Part shown: one piece after another, positions 8,656-15,394 of the stretch
Numbering within the stretch: the stretch's first letter is position 1
Layout: every line of letters starts with the position of its first letter
Source of the DNA: Chrysochromulina parva
Lineage: Eukaryota > Haptophyta > Prymnesiales > Chrysochromulinaceae
Reading direction: 5' to 3'
Assembly (NCBI GenBank): GCA_002887195.1
Contig: PJAB01001325.1
Location: 1 to 15,394, forward strand
Length of the DNA stretch: 15,394 nt
Notes under the pieces: generated by a model
What the model was told of the DNA's origin: nothing
Seen by the model: the letters and a program-made list of their open reading frames with translations, nothing else
Database searches by the model: none
Position numbers and translations under genes: made by a program

Positions 8656-8670
8656 AAACGAGGCATTTCA

Positions 8671-9828
8671 ATGCAGCCAGCCCATTGTCGCCTGCTCGCC
8701 GCCAGCCATGCTCGTTCTGCTGGGCAGCCCACGTCGTCGTCGAACTCGGCCAACGCTCGTGCCGTGTTGTTAGCACGCGAGTGCGTCGCAGCGTCGCGGC
8801 CCTCGTCATCCGGCGTCCGGCCAAGCGAGGCGCTGCCACGGAGGCTGCAGGCGTGCATGCAAGAGCTGCTCACGGTGAACGAGCGGTACCACGAGCTCTT
8901 GCACATTAGCGAGGAGCAGCGACGTGAGCTTGAGTCAGCACGGGAGGAGCTCGGCCGGTTGCGGCCCGCGTTAGCCGAGGCAGAGGAGCAGCTCACCGAA
9001 GCGCGGGCAGCGCTCGACAACGCGCAGTGCACATGCGCGTCGCTGCAGGCGGCGAACGAGCTGCATGCTGCGAAGCATGAGGCCATGAGGGCGGAGATAT
9101 CGGACCTGCACAATGTACTCCAGAAGTACGCGCAGCGGCTGCTCGCGAGCGAGGCAGAACTCGCGGCCACCAAGCAGCGCAACCTCGAGGCAGAGGCGCT
9201 GCTGGCGGCGCACTGGGAGGCGGGCTACGAGGAGGGAAAGGCACAGCTGGAGACGGAGGCGCGCGCGCGGCTACGCCGCGCCCAGGAGCGCGCGAAGCAG
9301 AAGGCTGAGGAGGCCTTCGAGCACGGCAAACGCGTGCACGCGAATGAGGTGAGGAGCCACCGTCAGCGTGACGAGGCGGAGCGTCGGGTGCTGCTCCGCA
9401 GAGCGGACGAGGCGAAGGAGCGCGAGGAGAAGGTGCAGATGGTCCTCGAGAGTGAGCGGCAGGCGCGCGAGGAGGCCGCCGAGCGCGCGCACAAACTCGA
9501 GGAGCGGCTGCAGAGCGTGCGTACGCACAAGGCCGCGCTCGCCTCGGAGCTCGAGGCGACCCGCGCCGCCCATTCGGCCGATCTCGATCACTTTGAGCAG
9601 ATGGAGAATGCGCTCGGGCGCGCTTGCACCGAGTACTCATCGCTCGCCGTACGCCACGCACGCCTCCTCTCGCCGCCGCGCAGCGGGAGGATTAGCGCCG
9701 CGGGCGCCGCGGCGATCAGCGCCGCGACTCTTGATTATGGAAGCAGCCCGCCCGAGGCCATGCGCACGAGGCTGCCCCGGCCAGCAGCAGTGTATGATCC
9801 TGCTGGACCTGTGCAAGCCCCTGAATAA
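8671..9828 (+). CDS. Long coiled-coil protein of unknown function
   Basis: The frame gives 385 residues from the ATG at 8671. I do not recognise the family. Residues 1-55 are Ala/Ser/Arg-rich and may be a poorly conserved or untranslated leader, since coding character becomes clear from about residue 60; Met63 (8857) is an alternative start. Residues about 60-315 are almost continuous heptads rich in Glu, Arg, Ala and Leu, for example ISEEQRRELESAREELGRLR and EEKVQMVLESERQAREEAAE. No Trp/Gly-rich globular domain or membrane segment is visible, apart from a short break near AHWEAGYEEGKAQ. The C-terminus (about 330-385) is Ser/Pro/Arg-rich and disordered. A structural or cytoskeletal role is possible, but any long coiled coil would look like this. 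A GTAAGC donor-like site lies just after the stop (about 9843) and might mark a 3' UTR intron. Confidence 0.75.
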   Translation: MQPAHCRLLAASHARSAGQPTSSSNSANARAVLLARECVAASRPSSSGVRPSEALPRRLQACMQELLTVNERYHELLHISEEQRRELESAREELGRLRPALAEAEEQLTEARAALDNAQCTCASLQAANELHAAKHEAMRAEISDLHNVLQKYAQRLLASEAELAATKQRNLEAEALLAAHWEAGYEEGKAQLETEARARLRRAQERAKQKAEEAFEHGKRVHANEVRSHRQRDEAERRVLLRRADEAKEREEKVQMVLESERQAREEAAERAHKLEERLQSVRTHKAALASELEATRAAHSADLDHFEQMENALGRACTEYSSLAVRHARLLSPPRSGRISAAGAAAISAATLDYGSSPPEAMRTRLPRPAAVYDPAGPVQAPE

Positions 9829-10074
9829 TAGTTCTCAGACGAGGTAAGCGCAACACGGCGGTCGGCCTGCGAGCAACGTTATCGAGTACTAAGTCCTCAA
9901 ACTTTGTTTTGTCAAAGATGTCTCGACGCGTCAAAAGGTTGAGAGTGGTTTGTGGAGAAGAGGAGAGACGAGAGAGCAGCCTGTCCGGCTGTGAACATCT
10001 GCCGCCTTCACGCCTTCTCTGTGCCGCGCCGGCGAGAGGTCCTGATGCAAGGTCCCGACCGTGTTGCGGGTATC

Positions 10075-11415
10075 ATGGCCACGCGCTCCGTTGACGTCGG
10101 CCCCGGCTTCGCGCTCTGCGTAGAGGGCTGTGCAGATTCAGCGCTGCTCGCTCTGGCCACGAGTGAGCGAGTTCTCGGCTTGCGCGACCGCGTCACACTC
10201 ACTGCAGTCAACCAGCTCGCCAATGCGCACGACGCCCGCATTAACGAGCTCTGCTTCTCAGGGCCTCACACGCTCTACTCTGCCTCTTCCGATGGGCGTG
10301 TGCGCTTGTGGGACCCGTCGGCAGCATGCTTGGCTCCGGTGAGGGAGATTCCGGCGGCCGACGATGGCAGTGAGGTCTGGAGCGTGAGCGTTGAACCAGA
10401 AGCGCACCTAGTTGCCACGGGCACGGAGACGGCGGTCGTGCTGTGGGACGTGCGCCGCCTGACCACGCCTCTCGCGCGATACGAGGTGCACACTGAGGCC
10501 GTGACACAAGTGCGATTCCGTCCAGGGAGCGCGGCGGCGCCCAGCCTCCTTACAGGTTCGATGGATGGGCTGCTGTGCGAGATCGACTGTCGAGTGACCG
10601 ACGAGGACGATGCAGTCGTGGGTATCCACAATACGGAGAGCCCTGTGACGGCGCTGGGCTTCTTCTGCGGCGCCGGCGCGCCTTCGGATGCACCTTGCGA
10701 ATGCGCCTGGGCGCTCTCCTCGACCGACGCCATCTCGCTGTGGAATCTGGTACTCGCTGAGCGGCTCGGGTCGTTCGACAACCTCGTGCCACACTTGACC
10801 AGCGACCACCTCACTGATGGGCCCACCGGGGCGAAAGCGAGCACGTCGAGGGCGGCGTCCTCGGTGGCGGCGTCCTCGGCGGCGGCTTCCTTGTCTGCGG
10901 CGACCGCGGCGATGGGCAGCCTCTCCCTCGCTTACGTCGTCGGCTGTGCCTGGGACGTGAAGGCGGGGCGTCTCCTCATGCTCGGAGGTGACGCAGACGG
11001 CACGGGGCGCACCTTCGAGGTACGCCCCGACGGCATTCGCCACGTGGGCACGATGCCGGCTGCATCGCGTCCACGTGGTCACATCGATCGGATACGCGCC
11101 TTCCACTATGTGCAAGCGGATGCCGCGTTCGTGACGGGCGCGGAGGATGGGGTCGTGTGCCTTTGGCCTGGGGAGACTCGTGGCGCGCCGTCGCCTGCTG
11201 GTGCTCGGTCGGCCAAGAGTAGCGCCGCAGCTATGGGCAAAGCGGAGGCGCGGCTGGCGATGGCGATGGGGCCCAAGCCGACGGAAGAGTCGCCGTTGGC
11301 CGAGGAAGCCACGGGTGCGCCTGACGACGACGAGCCGGCGGTGGACGATGGCCTGGCGGCAAAGAAGATCAAGCGCCCAAAGGACAAGGAGAAGTGGCGC
11401 GTGAAGCCCTATTGA
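10075..11415 (+). CDS. WDR89: WD40-repeat protein, WDR89-like
   Basis: WD40 propellers are protein-binding scaffolds; the WDR89 family is conserved in eukaryotes but poorly characterised. The ATG at 10075 (ATCATGG, strong Kozak) gives 446 residues; an in-frame ATG at 10045 would add ten. Blades are visible as NELCFSGPHTLYSASSDGRV plus RLWD (57-80), then LVATGTETAVVLWDVR (112-127). Next come VTQVRFRPG with LLTGSMDGLLCEID (143-171), AWALSSTDAISLWN (211-224), GCAWDVKAGRLLMLGG (290-305), and GHIDRIRAF with FVTGAEDGVVCLW (335-364). The VTQVRF...SMDGLL...DEDDAVV stretch closely follows the WDR89 pattern in animals. An Ala/Ser-rich insert (255-282) sits between blades and is probably a loop. The C-terminus is acidic (416-425) and then basic (KKIKRPKDKEKWR), which could be a nuclear localisation signal. 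The gene runs convergent to TMEM18. Confidence 0.85.
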   Translation: MATRSVDVGPGFALCVEGCADSALLALATSERVLGLRDRVTLTAVNQLANAHDARINELCFSGPHTLYSASSDGRVRLWDPSAACLAPVREIPAADDGSEVWSVSVEPEAHLVATGTETAVVLWDVRRLTTPLARYEVHTEAVTQVRFRPGSAAAPSLLTGSMDGLLCEIDCRVTDEDDAVVGIHNTESPVTALGFFCGAGAPSDAPCECAWALSSTDAISLWNLVLAERLGSFDNLVPHLTSDHLTDGPTGAKASTSRAASSVAASSAAASLSAATAAMGSLSLAYVVGCAWDVKAGRLLMLGGDADGTGRTFEVRPDGIRHVGTMPAASRPRGHIDRIRAFHYVQADAAFVTGAEDGVVCLWPGETRGAPSPAGARSAKSSAAAMGKAEARLAMAMGPKPTEESPLAEEATGAPDDDEPAVDDGLAAKKIKRPKDKEKWRVKPY

Positions 11416-11787
11416 AAGCGCAGATGGGAATTGGCATGGGCTTTCGAATGGGCTCTCGTGGTGCGTTCGACTCACATGCGCCCTGTCAAACACGATACTA
11501 ACACCTGTTTAACACGTGACGAACACGTCTACGTACTACCGTACGACTACGTCAGGACGCGGAGCGGGAGTGCAGGGTGTTACACTGATACATTCGATTC
11601 CACGTTCGAGCCAAGAGGGGATCGGGGGAGGCGCGGGGAGATCTGATTTCTGGATTCTCTGGCTAAGGCGAGGGCCTGCATGTGCGCTCTGAATCGCAAC
11701 CAAGACCCCCGGAATCGGTCCACACCAGCCCGTTTACCGCGGGTCGCCGCGCTCACCCTCACCACACCACACAAGGTCTCCAGTACC
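11416..11787. other. Convergent 3' region between the WDR89-like gene and TMEM18
   Basis: No gene is visible. The stretch holds both 3' UTRs. A small perfect hairpin, CGTAC and GTACG with a 4-nt loop (11532-11545), lies among several ACGT/TACG words, and CACGTG occurs near 11515. No recognisable poly(A) signal was found. Confidence 0.45.
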
Positions 11788-12276
11788 TCATTCCTGCTTC
11801 TTCTCCTCTCGCCGCGTACGCGCCACTGCGCGCAACTCCTTGCGTTTGACCTTTATCAGCAGGCTGCTGGCCGAGCGCAGCGCGTTCAGCAGCATGAACA
11901 GGGTACACGCGAGTAGCGGCGCCGAGAAGAGCACCGAGATGAAGACGCCTTGCTTGTCAAAGTAGTTTTGACCGGCGAACTGCTGCCAATGCTCGCCACC
12001 GAGCCGATTGAGAGTCTCGGCGCTGTACACCACGCCGAGGATGCTCACTAGCAGCAGCATCTGCACATTATCCCAGCGGCGAAAGGCAATCGCGATGGTC
12101 CACACGAGGATGTGGAAGACGGCGAGCCCGCGCAACCACGGCTCGCTCCAGTCGACGGCGTGGTAGAAGCCGAGCATGTCCGTCATGAAGCTCTGCGTAA
12201 GGTTAGCCGCCGAAAAGTTGGCGCTCGCCGCGAGCAGCCGCTCGATCATGGCGGGATCCGCAGGTCCGCTGGCCAT
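11788..12276 (-). CDS. TMEM18: Transmembrane protein 18 (TMEM18) homologue
   Basis: TMEM18 is a small inner nuclear membrane protein; the human gene is linked to body-weight regulation and the protein has been reported to bind DNA through its basic tail. This copy has 162 residues against 140 in human; the extra length is an N-terminal extension. Family signatures are clear: VDWSEPWLRGLAVFHIL (41-57), VVYSAETLNRL (82-92), and YFDKQGVFISVLFSAPLL (105-122). Three membrane segments fall at about 50-66, 72-89 and 110-132. The C-terminal tail is strongly basic (KVKRKELRAVARTRREEKK), as in animal homologues. The gene is intronless, and its ATG at 12276 lies only 12 nt from an inverted repeat (12289-12309). 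It converges with the WDR89-like gene; the POFUT2-like gene lies upstream on the same strand. Confidence 0.93.
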   Translation of the reverse strand: MASGPADPAMIERLLAASANFSAANLTQSFMTDMLGFYHAVDWSEPWLRGLAVFHILVWTIAIAFRRWDNVQMLLLVSILGVVYSAETLNRLGGEHWQQFAGQNYFDKQGVFISVLFSAPLLACTLFMLLNALRSASSLLIKVKRKELRAVARTRREEKKQE

Positions 12277-12617
12277 TGAGTCCGCGGTTTCACACTACGC
12301 GAGTGTGAATGTGAAAGTGAGCGAACAAAGTTGTGCAATTACTGAGAAATTTTCTGACCCGAACTGTATCATGGATGCTGATACGAGTCTATGGGACGAC
12401 CGTGCGAGACATCGACGCGAGGTGATTCACGCCTGGTGTGGGACTTCGGTGGTGATGTTGTGCTCGGCTATAATACACTTCCTGGGGATCCACGTGCGCC
12501 CTCCCCCATCCCCCCTCGCCTCGGAATGCGAAGCGGTTGATGACCTACCGACGCCTCAGAAACCGTCCTCTTACCCCCTGAATGACGCACTCCACACCCT
12601 CAGACTCGGCGGCGTCC
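12277..12617. other. Intergenic region: TMEM18 promoter and POFUT2-like 3' end
   Basis: These 341 nt contain no gene. Nearest TMEM18 is the TTCACAC inverted repeat. A lower-GC stretch at 12310-12390 follows, then C-rich sequence (CCCTCCCCCATCCCCCC, about 12500-12516) toward the POFUT2-like stop codon. Confidence 0.5.
12289..12309. promoter_or_regulatory. Perfect 8-bp inverted repeat 12 nt upstream of the TMEM18 ATG
   Basis: TTCACACT (12289-12296) and AGTGTGAA (12302-12309) are exact reverse complements with a 5-nt spacer. The location fits a dimeric transcription-factor site or a 5' UTR hairpin next to the start codon. The half-site heptamer recurs before two other genes. Confidence 0.55.
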
Positions 12618-14162
12618 CTACATGTAGCGTCCAGTCTCGGCCGCCATGCCCTGCACGATGCGCTCCTCGAGAATGTTCCACGAGAAGATCGAGAGACGCG
12701 TGGCGAGGAAAGCATCCGCGAAGGCACAGATGAGGGTGTCCATGATAGCGCGCTCCGGCTTGCCAGAGAAGTCGAGTAGTGTCTCGCGCGCGTCTTCGGC
12801 CTCGCCCGCGCCAACGCGGGGGAGGAGCGCCGCCGGATCGAAGCGCAAGAGTGGCGTGCCCTTGAGCGAGCTGTTGAGCTCGCGGATCTCGTCGAAGCTC
12901 GCGTCCGTGGCGAGGAAGACGACCTGGCAGCTGTGGAGGGCAAGGTGCCGTTGGATAGAGGCTGCGAGCTCGGCCGGTGAGAGGATGATCTGGCGCTTTG
13001 CGCATGGCTTGAGCTCGGAGCCACTTGCCACGTCCGAGCACTCTGTCTCGTGCTGCCCGGCGCGCTGGATGGCGAAGTCGCCACGCCGCCAGTGCACGCC
13101 CAGAACGCGAGGTAGTACTCGAGGCAGCACGTTCGCGGCGCGGTCGGAGGCCGCAGGGTCGTCGCCGTTTTTGGCGTCGTCGTGGGCGTCGTCGTGGGCG
13201 TCGTCGTGGGCGTCGTCGTGGTCGTCGTCGTCGACGGCGCCACGTTCGGGCGCGTGCTGTGCGCGCACAGCCTCGAGGAAACGCCGAGCCGCGGCCGTGT
13301 ACCGCGGCTGGTAGAGCATGGCCAGCCGCATGGCGTTGTATGGGCAGTGCCAGCCGCACCCCTCGCCGTCCGCCGCCAGCTGCGCGCGCGCCTCCGCCAA
13401 CGGGCGCATCGAGCTCGGAGGTGGCAGCTGGTAGATGATGCCCTGCAGGGCGACGGCAGGCACCTCGCGCGCCTCGCGCGCCTGCAGTAGCCGATCGAAC
13501 CGCATCTCCGGTGCCCATCCGCACGAATGATTCAGGGCCCTCAGGGTCGTGCCAGCGAACGCAACCGGCGTGACGCAGATCTCCTCGCCGCTACCCTCAA
13601 TGGCGCAATCGGCCTGGCCCGGATTTGCCATGGTTAACGATGAAGCGCAATCCCCCTCGTCCCAAAGTGGCAGCTGCTTGCGGACGCCCTTGAGTCTCGG
13701 CGACACTCCCCGCAGGATGGAGAATATGAGGTCAATGCGAGGCTGGATGCGGCTGCCGCTGGAGTCGTTGCGATGGAGAAAATCGTGGAGGTCTACGGCT
13801 GGGTGCAGCTTGCGCAGTGGCTCGATGTCAAAGACGTGCGAGTACGCTCGATAGTCATAGGCGAGGTCAGGATCGTCCACCTGACGCCTCGCGTCGCTCG
13901 AAGTCAAGAAGCGCAGCGGCGGAAGTACCAGCTGGCGATTGAGTGTACGAGCGAGCTGCAACGACCACATGACGCCGCGCCGCTGCTTGCTCATCTGCTC
14001 CCAGGGCACGTAGTCCCACAGGAGAGCGCGACCATCCAAGGGCGCCAGCATCACGCCGACCACACATCTTTTGCCTGCGCGCTCGCAATTTACATCGAGA
14101 GTGTGAACGTGTCGGCGTCGGTGTGAATCTTTCACAATGGCACACCAGCTCAGTTCGCCCAT
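12618..14162 (-). CDS. GDP-fucose protein O-fucosyltransferase, POFUT2-like (GT68)
   Basis: POFUT2 adds O-fucose to Ser/Thr in thrombospondin type 1 repeats in the ER. From the ATG at 14162 the protein has 514 residues. The C-terminal half carries the family motifs LGVHWRRGDF (354-363, the HxRR-x-DF GDP-fucose site), VVFLATDASFDEIRELNS (414-431), and AIMDTLICAF with LATRLSIFSWNILEERIVQG (472-505). Near the N-terminus, YVPWEQMSKQRRG (51-63) aligns with the PPEGFNLRRD catalytic segment: the Glu is kept but the GFN part is not. LNRQLVLPPLRFL (74-86) also fits. An acidic Asp/His/Ala repeat (311-335) is inserted before the GDP-fucose motif. No signal peptide is visible, so a 5' exon may be missing. 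An alternative ATG at 14051 (477 residues) would leave the GTGTGAA elements in the 5' UTR. The frame is open further upstream, but only to a GTG that lies inside the next gene. Confidence 0.8.
   Translation of the reverse strand: MGELSWCAIVKDSHRRRHVHTLDVNCERAGKRCVVGVMLAPLDGRALLWDYVPWEQMSKQRRGVMWSLQLARTLNRQLVLPPLRFLTSSDARRQVDDPDLAYDYRAYSHVFDIEPLRKLHPAVDLHDFLHRNDSSGSRIQPRIDLIFSILRGVSPRLKGVRKQLPLWDEGDCASSLTMANPGQADCAIEGSGEEICVTPVAFAGTTLRALNHSCGWAPEMRFDRLLQAREAREVPAVALQGIIYQLPPPSSMRPLAEARAQLAADGEGCGWHCPYNAMRLAMLYQPRYTAAARRFLEAVRAQHAPERGAVDDDDHDDAHDDAHDDAHDDAKNGDDPAASDRAANVLPRVLPRVLGVHWRRGDFAIQRAGQHETECSDVASGSELKPCAKRQIILSPAELAASIQRHLALHSCQVVFLATDASFDEIRELNSSLKGTPLLRFDPAALLPRVGAGEAEDARETLLDFSGKPERAIMDTLICAFADAFLATRLSIFSWNILEERIVQGMAAETGRYM
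13173..13220 (-). repeat. 12-bp coding minisatellite, four copies
   Basis: GGCGTCGTCGTG (plus strand) occurs four times exactly in tandem and encodes Asp-Asp-Ala-His units in the POFUT2-like protein. It is followed by a GTC run encoding more Asp. The 12-nt period keeps the frame, so copy number can vary without breaking the gene. Confidence 0.9.
14101..14136. promoter_or_regulatory. Cluster of GTGTGAA elements near the POFUT2-like start
   Basis: GTGTGAA occurs at 14101-14107 and 14121-14127. The second copy forms a perfect 6-bp inverted repeat, TGTGAA and TTCACA, with a 3-nt spacer (14122-14136). The cluster lies 50-85 nt upstream of the alternative POFUT2-like ATG (14051) and about 170-210 nt upstream of the divergent ATG at 14309, so it could serve either gene. 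With the longer POFUT2-like start it would be coding. Confidence 0.4.
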
Positions 14163-14308
14163 CCGCAGTTTTGCGGAACGCTGACTTTTTCCGACGCGTC
14201 GCGGACTTACCCACGGACAGCCAACGTGCGGAGCTTCCCGAGGAACCGGTACAAGTACGCACCGATAGAGCTCACGCGCCGACAGTTGCGAGGCACATTG
14301 CCGACACA

Positions 14309-15394
14309 ATGCCGGCGGCGTGGCGCGCCTTGGCACCCTTCGTGCTGTTCGCCGGCATCACCACTGTGCGCGGCGACGTGTGCTACGAACCGGGGAATGA
14401 CAACTACTACCCCTTGTACGGTGGCCGCGTCACGGGAGCTTGCGTTCCTTTGCCCAACTTGGTCTGCACGGATCCGGAGGCTGCCAACTACGCGCCGATG
14501 AGTAAGTGCCAGTCCCGCGCATGTATTGGGGGGCGTGTAGCATCTCGCGCGAAGGGACCTGCCGAGATGGTTCCGTTCCACCTCCCAGACCCGAATGCTT
14601 GCCCACAGATTATGCGGAGGGCGCCTCCACGGAGGGCGCCTCTGCGCGTGCCGCCCATGCCATGCACCTGTGACTCCTGGGTGCAGCCCCGCCCGTCTGC
14701 TGCTCACGGAAACGACCCTCCCACCGCCCAACACCGTCTTGCGCAGCGCCCTCCCCGGCTAAACCCAACCCAGTGAACGCGCCGTGGTCCTGCCAGTACT
14801 TCCTGTATGCGTGCAATGATCCCACCGCCGACAATTATGTCTCTGCCTTTAACACTCTCGCGGCAAACCTCCACCTGAACGGCAACGGCGTTATCGCTTC
14901 TCCCATGCCCCCTGCCACCGTACTCGCGGGCATGTGCCAGTACGGTGGCTGCAACGACACGGCGGCCACCAACTACAATTCGCGGGTGCGCTGCGCGCCT
15001 GTGCCATCCGTTCCCGTCTGCTGCCATGCTTCTTCTCCCGCCTCGCCTGCCTCGCCCCCCCTTCCGCCGTTGCCCCCCTTTCCTCCCATCCGGTTCCCGC
15101 CGTCGCCTTGCCACCATCCCAGTTTCAACCGTTGGAAGGCTCGAATCCGCCCACGTTCCCTGCAATAATCCCCACTCATGCGCGTGTAGGCGACGTTCAA
15201 CAATGGCATCTGCACGTACGCAAAGCGCGGCTGCACGGACCCCACGGCGGCCACGTACAGCCCCGCCTTCACGGAGTCGTGCGCGTGGGCGAAGCCCCCA
15301 CCGGTGCCTGCGCCCTCGCCGCCGCCCTCGCCGCCGCCGCCCCCGCCCGCGCCCACGCCGCCGCCCTCGCCTCCGCCCTCGCCGCCGCCGCCTT
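14309..15394 (+). CDS. Secreted Cys-rich repeat protein with proline-rich stretch (3' end beyond window)
   Basis: The model is exons 14309-14501, 14774-14985 and 15190 to the window edge. Phases agree: intron 1 is phase 1 (A|TG) and intron 2 is phase 0. The protein begins with a clear signal peptide (PAAWRALAPFVLFAGITTVRG, residues 2-22). Four repeats follow, each with C-x-D-x-x-A-x-x-Y: CTDPEAANY (53-61), CNDPTADNY (79-86, one residue shorter), CNDTAATNY (124-132) and CTDPTAATY (150-158), with further Cys between them. The same motif (GCTDPTAxNYxP...C) is common in secreted or surface proteins of marine bacteria and algae; its function is not established. From residue 169 a Pro/Ser/Ala-rich stretch begins, like the hydroxyproline-rich linkers of algal cell-surface proteins, and it is cut by the window edge. 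The start is divergent from the POFUT2-like gene. I infer an extracellular or cell-covering role; no enzyme motif is visible. Confidence 0.75.
14502..14773 (+). other. Intron 1 of the Cys-rich repeat gene
   Basis: The donor is GTAAGT at 14502-14507 and the acceptor is CCCAACCCAG ending at 14773, giving 272 nt. The intron has no stop in frame, but retention leads to TGA at 14774-14776, directly after the acceptor. It contains a 13-bp direct repeat (CGGAGGGCGCCTC at 14615-14627 and 14630-14642). Confidence 0.8.
14986..15189 (+). other. Intron 2 of the Cys-rich repeat gene
   Basis: The donor is GTGCGC at 14986 and the acceptor is GTGTAG ending at 15189, giving 204 nt. A strong pyrimidine tract fills about 15028-15090. 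Removing it joins NYNSR to ATFNNGICTYAKRGC in frame and restores the Cys spacing of the repeats. The donor is weak but phase and repeat register support it. Confidence 0.7.
15271..15394 (+). repeat. CCG/CCC-rich repeat coding for Pro/Ser
   Basis: Units of the CCGCCGCCCTCG type encode PPPSPPPSPPPP-like sequence from the third exon onward to the end of the window. It is low-complexity sequence, so its length could be misassembled. Confidence 0.75.

Larger units (their letters stand above)
8071..8670. other. Gene-free region upstream of the coiled-coil gene
   Basis: These 600 nt hold the 3' end of the GT8 transcript and the promoter of the coiled-coil gene. Open frames here are Arg/Ser-rich and lack coding character. 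The word AGATCC recurs near 8292-8309. A 10-bp tandem duplication lies at 8321-8340, and two TTCACAC elements lie at 8513 and 8638. Confidence 0.5.

Noticed and set aside
8349..8909. Open frame of 186 codons before the coiled-coil gene
   Set aside because: Its composition is Arg/Ser/His-rich without domains, it begins in A/T-richer intergenic DNA, and it overlaps the coiled-coil gene in another frame.
9843..9850. GTAAGC donor-like site just after the coiled-coil stop codon
   Set aside because: No coding frame continues to a matching acceptor before the WDR89-like gene. It could be a UTR intron, but a site of this length also occurs by chance.
10408..11493. Minus-strand open frame (361 codons) antisense to the WDR89-like gene
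   Set aside because: The plus strand carries recognisable WD40 blades; this frame is Arg/His-rich and a product of high GC content.
12571..13524. Minus-strand frames overlapping the POFUT2-like gene, including one of 317 codons
   Set aside because: They are shifted readings of the same strand, rich in Arg and Ala, with no motifs. The POFUT2 motifs lie in another frame.
14163..14336. Upstream extension of the POFUT2-like frame
   Set aside because: It lacks an ATG (it opens only with GTG) and runs into the start of the divergent Cys-rich gene.
15130..15150. T-arm-like word GGCTCGAATCCGCC suggesting a tRNA
   Set aside because: No acceptor stem, D-arm or anticodon arm can be placed upstream, where the sequence is a pyrimidine tract inside intron 2.
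1..15394. Prokaryotic operon, CRISPR array, transposase or integrase
   Set aside because: No direct-repeat arrays with spacers, no transposase motifs and no terminal inverted repeats were seen. The gene families and introns are eukaryotic.

Overview
The window looks like nuclear DNA from a GC-rich unicellular alga. A haptophyte is my best guess, but the sequence alone does not prove the lineage. The eukaryotic signs are GT-AG introns with pyrimidine-rich tails, Kozak-like ATG contexts, single genes separated by UTR-sized gaps, and animal/protist gene families (TMEM18, WDR89, kynurenine 3-monooxygenase, protein O-fucosyltransferase, RING-CH). The algal/protist signs are Pro/Ser-rich secreted protein tails, Ala-rich low complexity and mostly intronless genes. 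There are no operons, RNA genes, transposons or CRISPR arrays that I can support.

Layout, left to right. (1) 278-1606, + strand: a RING-CH (C4HC3) zinc-finger gene whose domain is complete but spread over two reading frames, followed by a probable short repeat-filled intron and Ala/Gly-rich 3' coding sequence. (2) 1607-2215: a gene-free stretch ending in a 17-bp tandem duplication. (3) 2216-4657, - strand: an 813-aa protein with a Trp-rich helical region and a SPRY-like module. (4) 4882-6369, - strand: a kynurenine 3-monooxygenase-like flavoprotein. (5) 6820-8070, + strand: a secretory-pathway GT8 glycosyltransferase with visibly lower GC than its neighbours. (6) 8671-9828, + strand: a long coiled-coil protein. 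(7) 10075-11415, + strand: a WDR89-like WD40 protein. (8) 11788-12276, - strand: TMEM18. (9) 12618-14162, - strand: a POFUT2-like O-fucosyltransferase with an Asp/His repeat insert. (10) 14309 to the right edge, + strand: a secreted Cys-rich protein with C-x-D-P-x-A-x-N-Y repeats, two introns and a proline-rich stretch cut by the window edge.

The genes do not form an obvious pathway. GT8, the POFUT2-like enzyme and the Cys-rich secreted protein could all serve extracellular glycoprotein production, but adjacency is weak evidence in a eukaryote. The most interesting non-coding signal is a shared element, TTCACAC/GTGTGAA. I found six exact copies by eye, all just upstream of the coiled-coil, TMEM18 and POFUT2-like genes, and in two places arranged as inverted repeats. 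Other points for a second look are the broken RING-CH domain, the helical-plus-SPRY architecture and the matching intron positions inside the Cys-rich repeats.
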